Below, one piece after another: positions 44,416-52,795 of a stretch of DNA of 64,000 nucleotides; the stretch's first letter is position 1, and each line of letters begins with the position of its first letter. Under the pieces are notes generated by a model. It had not been told where the DNA came from. It saw only the letters and a list, made by a program, of their open reading frames with translations, and did not search any database. Made by a program: the position numbers and the translations under genes. The DNA is taken from contig NZ_BKCF01000001.1 in the NCBI RefSeq assembly GCF_009014635.1, positions 558,001 to 622,000 of the forward strand. Direction: 5' to 3'. This stretch comes from Patiriisocius marinistellae. GTDB taxonomy: Bacteria > Bacteroidota > Bacteroidia > Flavobacteriales > Flavobacteriaceae.

Positions 44416-46823
44416 AAAAAACAGTACTCTACCTTAGTATTTTGCTCATCTCAGTTACAACAGCATTCTCTCAAGAAATTCAAATTTTAGATAACGACTC
44501 AAGCGACCCCATACCTGGGGTCGCAGTTTTTAATCCAGATAAAACTAAAAGTGCTGTTTCTGATTTTGATGGGTTTGTAAATATTTCGGGATTTAGAGAT
44601 AATGAAGTTTTAATATTTCAGCACATATCTCATGCAGCATTACAATTAAAAAAATCGCAGATCATTTCAGCAGGAAATAAAGTAATGATGTCTCAAAATG
44701 CTAGTAGTCTTGATGAAGTAGTGCTTTCAGTATCAAAATTTGGTCAAAACAAACGTGACATCCCACAACAAATTGTAAGTGTAAATAGTGAAGATGTTTT
44801 ATTTTCAAATCCACAAACTGCTGCAGATTTGTTAGAAAGGAGTGGGCAAGTATATGTTCAAAAAAGCCAATTGGGTGGTGGAAGCCCTTTAATTAGAGGT
44901 TTCTCTACAAATAGATTATTAATTGCAGTAGATGGAGTACGTTTTAACACAGCAATTTTTAGAGCTGGAAATGTACAAAATGTAATTTCTATAGATCCAT
45001 TTGCAGTTGAACGTACCGAAGTTATTTTAGGACCAGGCTCTGTAGCTTATGGTAGTGATGCAATAGGAGGAGTAATGAGTTTTTACACAAAAAAGCCGAA
45101 ATTTTCATTTGAAGATGGACTTGCAATTTCGGGAAACGCTACCGTACGCTATGCAACTGCAAACAATGAAAAAACAGGTCACTTTGATTTTAACATTGGA
45201 GCAAAAGAATGGGCTTTTTTAACAAGTGTTACCTATAGTGATTTTGATGATTTAGAAATGGGTAGCAAAGGACCAGATGACTATTTAAGACCAGATTATG
45301 TGGAAACTATTAATGGTATTGATACAATCATTGAAAATGAGAATCCAGAATTACAAAAATTTACGGGGTACAGTCAAATAAATGCAATGCAAAAAATACG
45401 CTACCGCCCATCTGATAAATGGAATTTTGATCTAGGACTGTTTTATACTACCACTAGCGATTATCCAAGATACGACAGGTTAATTAGACGAAGAAATGGC
45501 GAATTACGCTCAGCTGAGTGGTATTATGGTCCTCAAGAATGGCTTTCGGGTAATTTACAAGCTAGAAATACAGCTTATAACAATAGCTTTTTTGATGAGA
45601 GTGTTGCTACTATTTCTTTTCAACAATTTAAAGAAAGCCGTAATGATAGAGATTTTGGCGATAACATTTTATTTCAAACAGAGGAGAAAGTTAGTGCATA
45701 TACTGTAGCTTGGGATTTTGAAAAAGACTGGAACGAAACAAAATTTAATTATGGAGTTGAATATGTATATAACAAAATAGGCTCAACAGGTCAACAAACA
45801 GATGTTACAACAAATATAGCTACCCGAGATGTTTCTCGTTATCCAGATGGCTCTACTTGGCAATCTATTGCTGCATATGCAAGCACAACCTTAAAGTTTA
45901 CTGATGATCTTTCTTTTCAAGGAGGAATGCGATACAATCAAGTAATTGTAGATGCTACTTTTGATCCTACATTGTATGATCTTCCTTTTGAAGAGGCAAA
46001 TATTAATACAGGTGCATTTACGGGAAGTGCAGGATTGTCCTTTAACCCTAATGAAACCTTAGGATTAAGAATGAATTTTGGTACTGCTTTTAGAGCACCA
46101 AACATAGACGACGTAGGTAAAGTTTTTGATAGTGAACCAGGAAGTGTTGTTGTGCCTAATCCAGATCTAGAAGCAGAATATGCGTACACTGGTGAAATAG
46201 GAACTACCCTAAACTTTGAGAACGTAGTAAAACTTGATGTTGCAACATTTTATACTGTGCTAGAAGATGCATTAGTACGAAGAGATTTTGAGCTAGGTGG
46301 TGAAACCGAAATTTTATATCAAGGAGAATTAAGCAATGTTCAAGCGATACAAAACTCAGGAAAAGCAGAGGTTTATGGTTTTGAAGCGGGTCTAGAAATT
46401 AACTTTTCAAAAGCATTACAACTTACAAGTCAATATAATATTACTGACGGTTACACAGATGAGGATGATGGCAGCAGAGCGCCTATTAGACATGCCGCAC
46501 CACAATTTGGGAACACTCATTTTATCTACAATAAAGGAAAACTAAAAGTGGATGCTTATGTTGTTTATAATGGGCAATTTGATTTCCAAGATTTAGCCCC
46601 AAGTCAACAAAACAATGCATATATATACGCCGAGGATGAAAACGGTGATCCATTTTCTCCAAGTTGGGAAACACTCAACGTTGCTGCGCAGTACAAACTA
46701 ACAGATGCCCTTCAATTAAATGCAACTTTAGAGAATATTACTGATCAACGATATAGAACTTATTCCTCTGGAATCACTGCTGCTGGACGTAACTTAATTG
46801 TTGCTGCAACATACGTGTTTTAA
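44412..46823 (+). CDS. TonB-dependent outer-membrane receptor
   Basis: An 803-residue receptor: signal peptide ending TTAFSQ, a carboxypeptidase-regulatory-like domain (residues 20-95), a plug domain (RDIPQQIVSVNSEDVLFSNPQTAADLLERSGQVYVQKS) and a 22-strand barrel ending in VAATYVF with the usual terminal Phe. It imports iron chelates, cobalamin, or another nutrient using TonB energy. LGGGSPLIRGFSTNRLLIAVDGVRFN resembles haem/haemoglobin receptors, but the FRAP/NPNL signature is not visible, so the substrate is open. It overlaps recO by 4 bases. Confidence 0.92.
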   Translation: MKKTVLYLSILLISVTTAFSQEIQILDNDSSDPIPGVAVFNPDKTKSAVSDFDGFVNISGFRDNEVLIFQHISHAALQLKKSQIISAGNKVMMSQNASSLDEVVLSVSKFGQNKRDIPQQIVSVNSEDVLFSNPQTAADLLERSGQVYVQKSQLGGGSPLIRGFSTNRLLIAVDGVRFNTAIFRAGNVQNVISIDPFAVERTEVILGPGSVAYGSDAIGGVMSFYTKKPKFSFEDGLAISGNATVRYATANNEKTGHFDFNIGAKEWAFLTSVTYSDFDDLEMGSKGPDDYLRPDYVETINGIDTIIENENPELQKFTGYSQINAMQKIRYRPSDKWNFDLGLFYTTTSDYPRYDRLIRRRNGELRSAEWYYGPQEWLSGNLQARNTAYNNSFFDESVATISFQQFKESRNDRDFGDNILFQTEEKVSAYTVAWDFEKDWNETKFNYGVEYVYNKIGSTGQQTDVTTNIATRDVSRYPDGSTWQSIAAYASTTLKFTDDLSFQGGMRYNQVIVDATFDPTLYDLPFEEANINTGAFTGSAGLSFNPNETLGLRMNFGTAFRAPNIDDVGKVFDSEPGSVVVPNPDLEAEYAYTGEIGTTLNFENVVKLDVATFYTVLEDALVRRDFELGGETEILYQGELSNVQAIQNSGKAEVYGFEAGLEINFSKALQLTSQYNITDGYTDEDDGSRAPIRHAAPQFGNTHFIYNKGKLKVDAYVVYNGQFDFQDLAPSQQNNAYIYAEDENGDPFSPSWETLNVAAQYKLTDALQLNATLENITDQRYRTYSSGITAAGRNLIVAATYVF

Positions 46824-46887
46824 AAGGGGTTAATTACCCCTGCACAATTCAGGTGTTTTCACGGGTATATAAAGTAAAGTTGGTATA

Positions 46888-46996
46888 TATCTTTGTAGTG
46901 CAACAACTAACCAAATATTGTTGTGTTACATAGTAAGTTTTGGCTTACATAAGTTTGTTTTTAAAATGAGAGGTTTGAGGAGGCTTCTCATTTTTT
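46888..46996 (+). ncRNA. candidate small structured RNA with own promoter and terminator
   Basis: TATCTTTG (46888-46895) fits the Bacteroidota -7 box. About 100 bases later a terminator stem AAAATGAGA / TCTCATTTT (46963-46994) with trailing T ends the unit. The DNA between has no reading frame but two further stems, CAACAA / TTGTTG (46904-46926 region) and GTAAG-TTTTGG-CTTAC (46934-46949). The size recalls 6S-type RNAs of Flavobacteria, which I cannot verify. A -33 TTG is missing. The terminator also serves the convergent LytTR gene. Confidence 0.45.
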
Positions 46997-47021
46997 AGTT
47001 TTATGCTTTATGCAAATTATA

Positions 47022-47789
47022 TTACTTATGCATACTATCAAGCACTTCAATAACCTCAGATTTTTTTCTTACAGATACCGGTACTGTTTCTTTATTTTTT
47101 AATAATAAATAGCCCCCGTCTGTTTTAATAAATGCGCTAATACAATCTAAATTTACAAGGTGACTTTGATGCACCCTTAAAAAGCGATATGACTTAAGCA
47201 TATCTGCAAAATATTTCAAGGTTTTGGTTACAAATATTTTTTTTCTATCATTGAGATAAAAGATAGTGTTGTTACTATCTGCCTCACAGCGTACAATATC
47301 ATCAAGGCTCACAATTATTATTTTATCAAGGGTATGTAATGATATTTTATTTGGTTTTGCCTCTGGCGCAGCTAGGGTATCTTTTAAGATAGTGAGTCGT
47401 TCTTGATTGGGTTTTAAATGTTCTTTTGCTCTATTAATTGCTTTTGCCAAATCCTCACTCGCATAAGGCTTTAATACATAATCTATAGCAGCAAATTTAA
47501 AAGCCCTAATAGCATATTCATCACTCGCAGTAACAAAGATGATTTTACTTTCTAAATCTGGACAAATTTCAAGTACATCAAACCCAGTCCCATCGCCAAG
47601 CATAATATCTAAAAAAAGTATGTCTGGCTGTACTTTGCGTAATACTTTTGCCGCCTCAACCACACTTCCAGCAGTTGCTATGACTTCAATGTCTTTGTGG
47701 TTTTTTGACAACTCTTCCATTAATACATGAAGTGCGTCTGGCATGTCTTCTATAATTACTGCTGTTAGCATAACTTTATTTTTATTCAC
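47022..47789 (-). CDS. LytTR-type response regulator
   Basis: A 255-residue response regulator: receiver domain (residues 7-125) with phosphoacceptor Asp61 (ILFLDIMLGDG) and Lys107 (YVLKPYA), and a LytTR DNA-binding domain from about residue 150 (ISLHTLDKIIIVSLDDIVRCEADSNNTIFYL, then SYRFLRVHQSHLVNLDCI). LytTR domains bind short direct repeats about 21-22 bases apart. The start could also be ATG at 47771 (MLTAVIIED). Lies 41 bases after the histidine kinase gene. Confidence 0.95.
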   Translation of the reverse strand: MNKNKVMLTAVIIEDMPDALHVLMEELSKNHKDIEVIATAGSVVEAAKVLRKVQPDILFLDIMLGDGTGFDVLEICPDLESKIIFVTASDEYAIRAFKFAAIDYVLKPYASEDLAKAINRAKEHLKPNQERLTILKDTLAAPEAKPNKISLHTLDKIIIVSLDDIVRCEADSNNTIFYLNDRKKIFVTKTLKYFADMLKSYRFLRVHQSHLVNLDCISAFIKTDGGYLLLKNKETVPVSVRKKSEVIEVLDSMHK

Positions 47790-47830
47790 TTTAGTTTCTT
47801 CGGTTTTAAAAGAGAAAGTTAGGGTGTTTT

Positions 47831-50800
47831 TTAAAAATCTGTTTCTAAGGGAATTGAAAAAGTGATTTCAGTTCCTATAATTTTACCGTTATTTTCTAAT
47901 TCTTTTAATTGTAACGTATCTCTTTTGCTTAGCGAAGCAATACGTTCTTTTGTTACATCTAAGGCAACACTTTGATGGTCTGTTGCTTTTTTGTTTTTCT
48001 GTGATTCAAAAATGCCAGGGCCATTGTCAGTAATGCTACAATGTAAAAAATCATCTTGGGTTTTAAAGGTAATTTTTAAAATTCCTTCTTGAGTTTGTTT
48101 CGAAATTCCATGTCTAATTGCATTTTCAACAAATGGCTGAATCAACATGGGAGGTATCAATATTTCTTCTGCGGAAATTTCAGAAAAGAAATCAATACTA
48201 TAAATGAAAGGTTTTTGAGACATTAATAATTCAACATCAATATAATTTTTAAGTGTTTTTATTTCGGTCTCTAAATTAATAGTCTCCTTCCTTGAATTAT
48301 TTAAAATCCCCCTAAGCAACGTTGCAAAACTATTGATGGTATTATTCATCTTCAGCATATCTGTACTGCCCATTGCTTTTATACCGTTAAGGACGTTGAA
48401 AATAAAATGCGGATTCATTTGTAATCTAAGCGCTTTTTGTTCTAGTGAAAGCAAATGATTTTCTAATTGTAAGCGATTAGTTTCGGCAGCATTTTTACGT
48501 TTTATACGTTTTAAATACCAATACCCCACGAAGAAAATTAGTAATAATAAAAGTCCAATAAGTAACCATTGAAACCACGCTTTTGCGTACAAAGGACTAT
48601 CAATAGTAAAAGTAAATGATATAGGATTGCTTTCCTGCCATCTAAAATCCCGCGATTGCGCAGTAAATATGTGACTTCCATAAGCAAGCCCCAAGAGATT
48701 TTGTTCATTATTTTTATGCCATGGACTCCACTCAGTATTATCTAATTTATAACGATATTGTATCGCTTTTGGATGGTCTAAATCTACCGTACGGTAAGAG
48801 AATGAAATTTGATTTTGTTCTGGTTTTAACTGTAAACTATTATTTTGATACTCCCATTTTCCTAAAGTATTTATCGAGCTATAATCCACTTTAATATCCT
48901 CAAAACGGAGTACGGGTTTTAAGTTATTTTGATTGGTAGTTTGGTTAGTATTGTATTTTGTTAAGCCATAAATAGCACCAAACCATAAATTATTTTGCGC
49001 ATCCCTCGTAGCTGCATTTAAGCATGTTTCAATTCCTAAAAAACCATCGTTTCGTCCATAATGAAATACATCGACAATTTCATTTTCATTGTTAATAATA
49101 ATGTTGTCAATACCACGCTCACTTCCCGTCCACAGATTTCCTTGAGCATCAAAAATGAGTTGAAAGCTATTTTGAGAGGTTATATTTTTTGCTCCTTTTA
49201 ATTTCTGAAATTTGCTGTAATCAAAACCAGTAGATGCCCATATTCCATTTCCTGCAGTTCCTAAAAACAAAGTATCTTCATTAAATAAAAGACTATTGAT
49301 TGAAGTATTAGAGTTCAAAACATCACCTAAATGTGTAACAGTATTTTCTTCAATATAACCCAGATGACCTTTTTGAGTACTGTACCAAATGCGGCTTTGA
49401 TTATCAGGTTTTAAATCAACAATTAACAAATCTTCAATGCCCTCCTCTTTTCCAAAAACATTTAAAATGGTAAGTGTTTCATCAATATTGTTATATTTAA
49501 ATTTTACGATACCATCAGCATATGTAGCTACCCAAATGTTATTACTTTCGACATAAATTTGTCTAATCCAATTTGAAGGAAACCCATTACTTTCATTAAT
49601 AAGATGATTCACAGTTTTAACCGTCACTAGCGTATCAACTTTTATATCTGAAATATCTGCACCAGAAACAACGATGTTCTGTTCTTTAATTGTCTCTCTA
49701 TATAATAATCCTTTCCCGTCGCTTCCCGCCCAAATATTTCCGAAGTTATCACTCGCAAGCGTTTTGATTTTTACATTTTCAAAACCTTGAATTGATTCTA
49801 TATTTTTAATTCCTAATGAGTCTATTACAGAAAGTCCTCGCTCCGCCACTGAAAACCACAAGGCGTTTTCAACGGCATGCGTAGCATAAACCCGATTGCC
49901 ATTTAATCCTGTGTCTTTGTCAAAGTGGGTAAATTGATTGGGGAAATATTTGTAAAACCCACCACCGCTAGTTGCAATCCAGATTACGCCATTTCTATCC
50001 TCAAAACTTTTTCTAATGTGAGATACCGAAAGACCATTTGCCTTACCCAACTTTTTTTCAAATTGTAAGGTTTCAATATTAATTGCAGTCAATCCATCAT
50101 TATCCGTGGACACCCATAATTGATTTTCAATAATTGCAATATCATTGATTCTTTGAGGTTTTTTAATAGTCTCAATCTTCTCTTCTGAAATATTAATTAA
50201 TGAAATTCCTTCATTAAATGATGCAGCAAATAGTGTTTTTTTATAAAGTGCTAAAGAAGTAAAATCTCCAAATTGCACCTGAGAAATAGGGCTCCGTTTG
50301 TAGAGAAATTCTGTTCTAAACAATCCTTCTTTTGAGGCTATCCAATAATTTTTCCCATCAAAAAGGAAATCGTTTATTTTTCCGTCATTAAGTGTTTTAC
50401 TAAGTGTTAATTGCGATAGAGTAGCATCTTTTTTGAGCTGATAAATTCCTGTATTAGTACCAAAATATGTTTGTTCACCATCATTAAAAATACAATGAAC
50501 TTGAGGGCCTTTAAATGATGTGATAGTCTCATTTACAAGAATTGACACCCCTTTTTTAGTCCCAATAAATAGCGAATCTTTTACCACTAAAAGTGACTGG
50601 ATGTAATTTGAAGTCAGGCCGTCATTTTCATTGAAAATTTTGAAATCCTCACCGTCAAACCTAGCCAGTCCACCACCTTGTGTTCCCAACCATAAGTAAC
50701 CTACGCTGTCCTGTACAACATCATATACCTGTGATTGTGGCAATCCATCTGCAAGAGTATAAGGACGCAACTCGTTGTTTTGAGAAACACTAATCGTGCA

Positions 50801-50833
50801 GATTAATAGTAAAAGATAGAGTAGATGCTTCAT
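47831..50833 (-). CDS. LytS-type sensor histidine kinase with periplasmic beta-propeller
   Basis: A 1000-residue membrane sensor starting at ATG 50833 (MKHLLYLLLLICTISVSQ, signal peptide); an upstream in-frame start would add seven residues. Residues 20-620 are two-component-regulator propeller repeats (GDFTSLALYKKTLFAASFNEG and similar), then a Y_Y_Y domain, one membrane helix (WLLIGLLLLLIFFVGYWYL) and a His_kinase/HATPase core: phosphoacceptor His in QMNPHFIFNVLNG and the N-box FVENAIRHGI, then DNGPG. With the LytTR regulator downstream it forms a full two-component system, common in Bacteroidota. The signal sensed is unknown. Confidence 0.94.
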   Translation of the reverse strand: MKHLLYLLLLICTISVSQNNELRPYTLADGLPQSQVYDVVQDSVGYLWLGTQGGGLARFDGEDFKIFNENDGLTSNYIQSLLVVKDSLFIGTKKGVSILVNETITSFKGPQVHCIFNDGEQTYFGTNTGIYQLKKDATLSQLTLSKTLNDGKINDFLFDGKNYWIASKEGLFRTEFLYKRSPISQVQFGDFTSLALYKKTLFAASFNEGISLINISEEKIETIKKPQRINDIAIIENQLWVSTDNDGLTAINIETLQFEKKLGKANGLSVSHIRKSFEDRNGVIWIATSGGGFYKYFPNQFTHFDKDTGLNGNRVYATHAVENALWFSVAERGLSVIDSLGIKNIESIQGFENVKIKTLASDNFGNIWAGSDGKGLLYRETIKEQNIVVSGADISDIKVDTLVTVKTVNHLINESNGFPSNWIRQIYVESNNIWVATYADGIVKFKYNNIDETLTILNVFGKEEGIEDLLIVDLKPDNQSRIWYSTQKGHLGYIEENTVTHLGDVLNSNTSINSLLFNEDTLFLGTAGNGIWASTGFDYSKFQKLKGAKNITSQNSFQLIFDAQGNLWTGSERGIDNIIINNENEIVDVFHYGRNDGFLGIETCLNAATRDAQNNLWFGAIYGLTKYNTNQTTNQNNLKPVLRFEDIKVDYSSINTLGKWEYQNNSLQLKPEQNQISFSYRTVDLDHPKAIQYRYKLDNTEWSPWHKNNEQNLLGLAYGSHIFTAQSRDFRWQESNPISFTFTIDSPLYAKAWFQWLLIGLLLLLIFFVGYWYLKRIKRKNAAETNRLQLENHLLSLEQKALRLQMNPHFIFNVLNGIKAMGSTDMLKMNNTINSFATLLRGILNNSRKETINLETEIKTLKNYIDVELLMSQKPFIYSIDFFSEISAEEILIPPMLIQPFVENAIRHGISKQTQEGILKITFKTQDDFLHCSITDNGPGIFESQKNKKATDHQSVALDVTKERIASLSKRDTLQLKELENNGKIIGTEITFSIPLETDF

Positions 50834-50911
50834 TATTAGTACATGTGCTTTCAAATATAGTCAACCTTCGGTTAGGTTAAAATTTTAAAAAAGTGTTTAT
50901 TAACTTTTGTC

Positions 50912-50940
50912 ATACTATTGCTGTCAAAGTGCTATAGTAT
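50912..50940. promoter_or_regulatory. inverted ATACTAT / ATAGTAT pair upstream of the kinase gene
   Basis: ATACTAT (50912-50918) and ATAGTAT (50934-50940) lie with 22-base period about 80 bases before the kinase start. The half-site resembles the TAGTAT units found as direct repeats at four other promoters, though here inverted. A link to the same regulator is speculative. Confidence 0.25.
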
Positions 50941-50955
50941 TATTTCATAAATTTT

Positions 50956-52044
50956 TTATAACGTAGTATAAACAGCCGTATTCTCAACAATTGGAAAAAC
51001 ATAATTCCCCTTGTCTTCAACATCCATAACAGGCTTTAACACACAAAGCACTGTCGACTTCCCGTAAATTTTTAAGGTGTTTTCTGAAATTTTAGATGTC
51101 CATCTAAATTTTTCTAAAGGCACATTTAGTTCATACATTGCCAGTGCCATTTCATCATTGTCGCTCACGAAATCCAAAATAGCATCTTTAGAGTTTAATT
51201 GTGGAATATCATCTGTTGACTCATATTCAAATTCCCATTCTACGGGAATATTAAAACGATAAGAATAAGGCGTTCCTAATGTTGTTTCTTCTCTAGTTTT
51301 TAAAGCTGTGAACCAATCAATAGTTTCGTGAGGATATGTTTTTTCAATTTCTTGAGCTAATTGCATAGGTCCAGGAGATTGTGCTGTGGGGTGAAAAACG
51401 TAGAATGGTTGTGCTAAATAATGCGCCGCATATTTTCCTCCAAAAATATTAAAATAGGGTGAAGCGGTGACTTTGGGATTTGCATCCATTGAGAAAATAT
51501 TTTTGAGTTCTTTTAATAATTTTGGATTGTTTCCAAGTCCGCAAGAGTGAAAAACGATGGAAGTTTCATCAGTAACACCAAGGGTTGATTGTAGTAACAT
51601 TTCTGAAGTTTTTCCAATGTTTTTTAAAGTAATGCGCTCCCCACCTTTTAAACCTCGCAATGACATTCCTCGCCAAGCATTGCTATGAGTTACTATATGA
51701 ATTTTTTTATAATTAATGTCATTTGCATTAGTATTTAACCAATTAATAATTTCTTCTAGCGAGTATAATCCTTCTACAACATGGTTGTTTTTACTTTTAA
51801 AATACGCCGTAGCATTTGTATAATAGGTATTGTCATCTTCATCAAATCCAGCAACAAATACAATTGATTGAGCAGTATTTTTGTAGGCAGATTTACTGGT
51901 ATTGAATGCAAGTTTATTTTCTTGTTTTGAAGGAATTTTTGATAACCCAATTGTCATTTCGGCTTCAAGGTTTTTGTATAGTGAGGCTTTCTCACAAGCT
52001 AGAAACAGGGTGAACAGAACTAAGAGTGTGGTGAAGAATTTCAT
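50956..52044 (-). CDS. lipoprotein with possible cysteine- or serine-hydrolase domain
   Basis: A 362-residue lipoprotein (Cys17 after LFLA). I do not recognise the family. A hydrophobic strand leads into IHIVTHSNAWRGMSLRG (His120, Ser121), and a second into SIVFHSCGLGNN (His166, Cys168). A His after one strand and a Cys after the next is the layout of caspase-fold (clan CD) peptidases; the THSNA segment alternatively resembles an alpha/beta-hydrolase elbow. No structure or activity can be proved by reading. The lipobox predicts anchoring in the periplasm or outer membrane. Confidence 0.75.
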   Translation of the reverse strand: MKFFTTLLVLFTLFLACEKASLYKNLEAEMTIGLSKIPSKQENKLAFNTSKSAYKNTAQSIVFVAGFDEDDNTYYTNATAYFKSKNNHVVEGLYSLEEIINWLNTNANDINYKKIHIVTHSNAWRGMSLRGLKGGERITLKNIGKTSEMLLQSTLGVTDETSIVFHSCGLGNNPKLLKELKNIFSMDANPKVTASPYFNIFGGKYAAHYLAQPFYVFHPTAQSPGPMQLAQEIEKTYPHETIDWFTALKTREETTLGTPYSYRFNIPVEWEFEYESTDDIPQLNSKDAILDFVSDNDEMALAMYELNVPLEKFRWTSKISENTLKIYGKSTVLCVLKPVMDVEDKGNYVFPIVENTAVYTTL

Positions 52045-52135
52045 AACTTTAATTATTTAAATTGAGGTTTAGATTGTGCTCAACATCACATATTTATTGT
52101 CATCTTAAGCTTGTTGGGGTAATATTGTTATAGGG

Positions 52136-52675
52136 TTATAATCTAATGGAGGCATCATCATTCCATGCAAAACTATTTGTTGCGGTAACTCCATGTATTT
52201 CATTGTAATTTGTATAAAATACCTGTGAAGTCACAATTTTACTATGTTCGCCATATACTTGTGACGGAAAATGATATACTGTTTCTTCTACTTCTTTTTC
52301 ACAAACTGAATTTGATAATTTAGGTAAAGAGATGATCTCATTTTTAGTAGTAAGCATAAAGTAATGCGATATTGTGTATTTGCAGAATTCTACATAAATA
52401 ACATCTACTTTAATTACTTGTGAGATACTTTCAAGTCCAGTTTTTTCTAAAACTTTAATTTTAATTGAGTCTATGTTTGAAGCTGCGTCCACTTCAAATG
52501 CAGCGAGGATATCATTTCCAGAATCAATAGTTGAGAGATGTGCTGGTACACTAGCAAGATTTTCTTTATCTGTTTTTGTAATTGTTACTTGGTAGTCATT
52601 TGAATTACCAAAGTCTTGTGCAATGCCTATTTGTGAGATTAAGCATAAAGCAAAAATTTTAAATACATGTTTCAT
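52136..52675 (-). CDS. exported protein of unknown function
   Basis: A 179-residue protein with signal peptide (FKIFALCLISQIGIAQ). The rest is beta-rich, with two Cys (EFCKYTISHYFML, SNSVCEKEVEETVYHF), perhaps one disulfide in the periplasm. No family recognised. The gene lies downstream of the VIT/vWA gene; a terminator and a pair of TAGTAT repeats lie between them. It may belong to the same regulon. Confidence 0.8.
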   Translation of the reverse strand: MKHVFKIFALCLISQIGIAQDFGNSNDYQVTITKTDKENLASVPAHLSTIDSGNDILAAFEVDAASNIDSIKIKVLEKTGLESISQVIKVDVIYVEFCKYTISHYFMLTTKNEIISLPKLSNSVCEKEVEETVYHFPSQVYGEHSKIVTSQVFYTNYNEIHGVTATNSFAWNDDASIRL

Positions 52676-52720
52676 AATACTATTGTTTTAAGAGTTGTTT
52701 CTATTTGATAGTATAAAAAT

Positions 52721-52751
52721 AAGCCCCCAAACTGGAGTTGTTTGAGGGCTT
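52721..52751 (-). terminator. terminator after the VIT/vWA gene
   Basis: AAGCCC-CAAAC pairs with GTTTG-GGGCTT with one mismatch (52721-52732 and 52740-52751), and in the minus direction a TTATTTTT run follows. It lies 45 bases beyond the VIT/vWA stop and before the exported-protein gene. Confidence 0.78.
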
Positions 52752-52752
52752 T

Positions 52753-52782
52753 TAGTATTCGTAGAAGATAGTCTAGTATCCG
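52753..52782 (-). promoter_or_regulatory. TAGTAT direct repeat pair, site 1
   Basis: TAGTATTCG (52753-52761) and TAGTATCCG (52774-52782) are direct repeats with a 21-base period, read on the plus strand. They lie just after the VIT/vWA stop codon, upstream of the exported-protein gene. The same pair occurs at 55060-55089. Confidence 0.6.
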
Positions 52783-52795
52783 TTTTTAATTTGGA

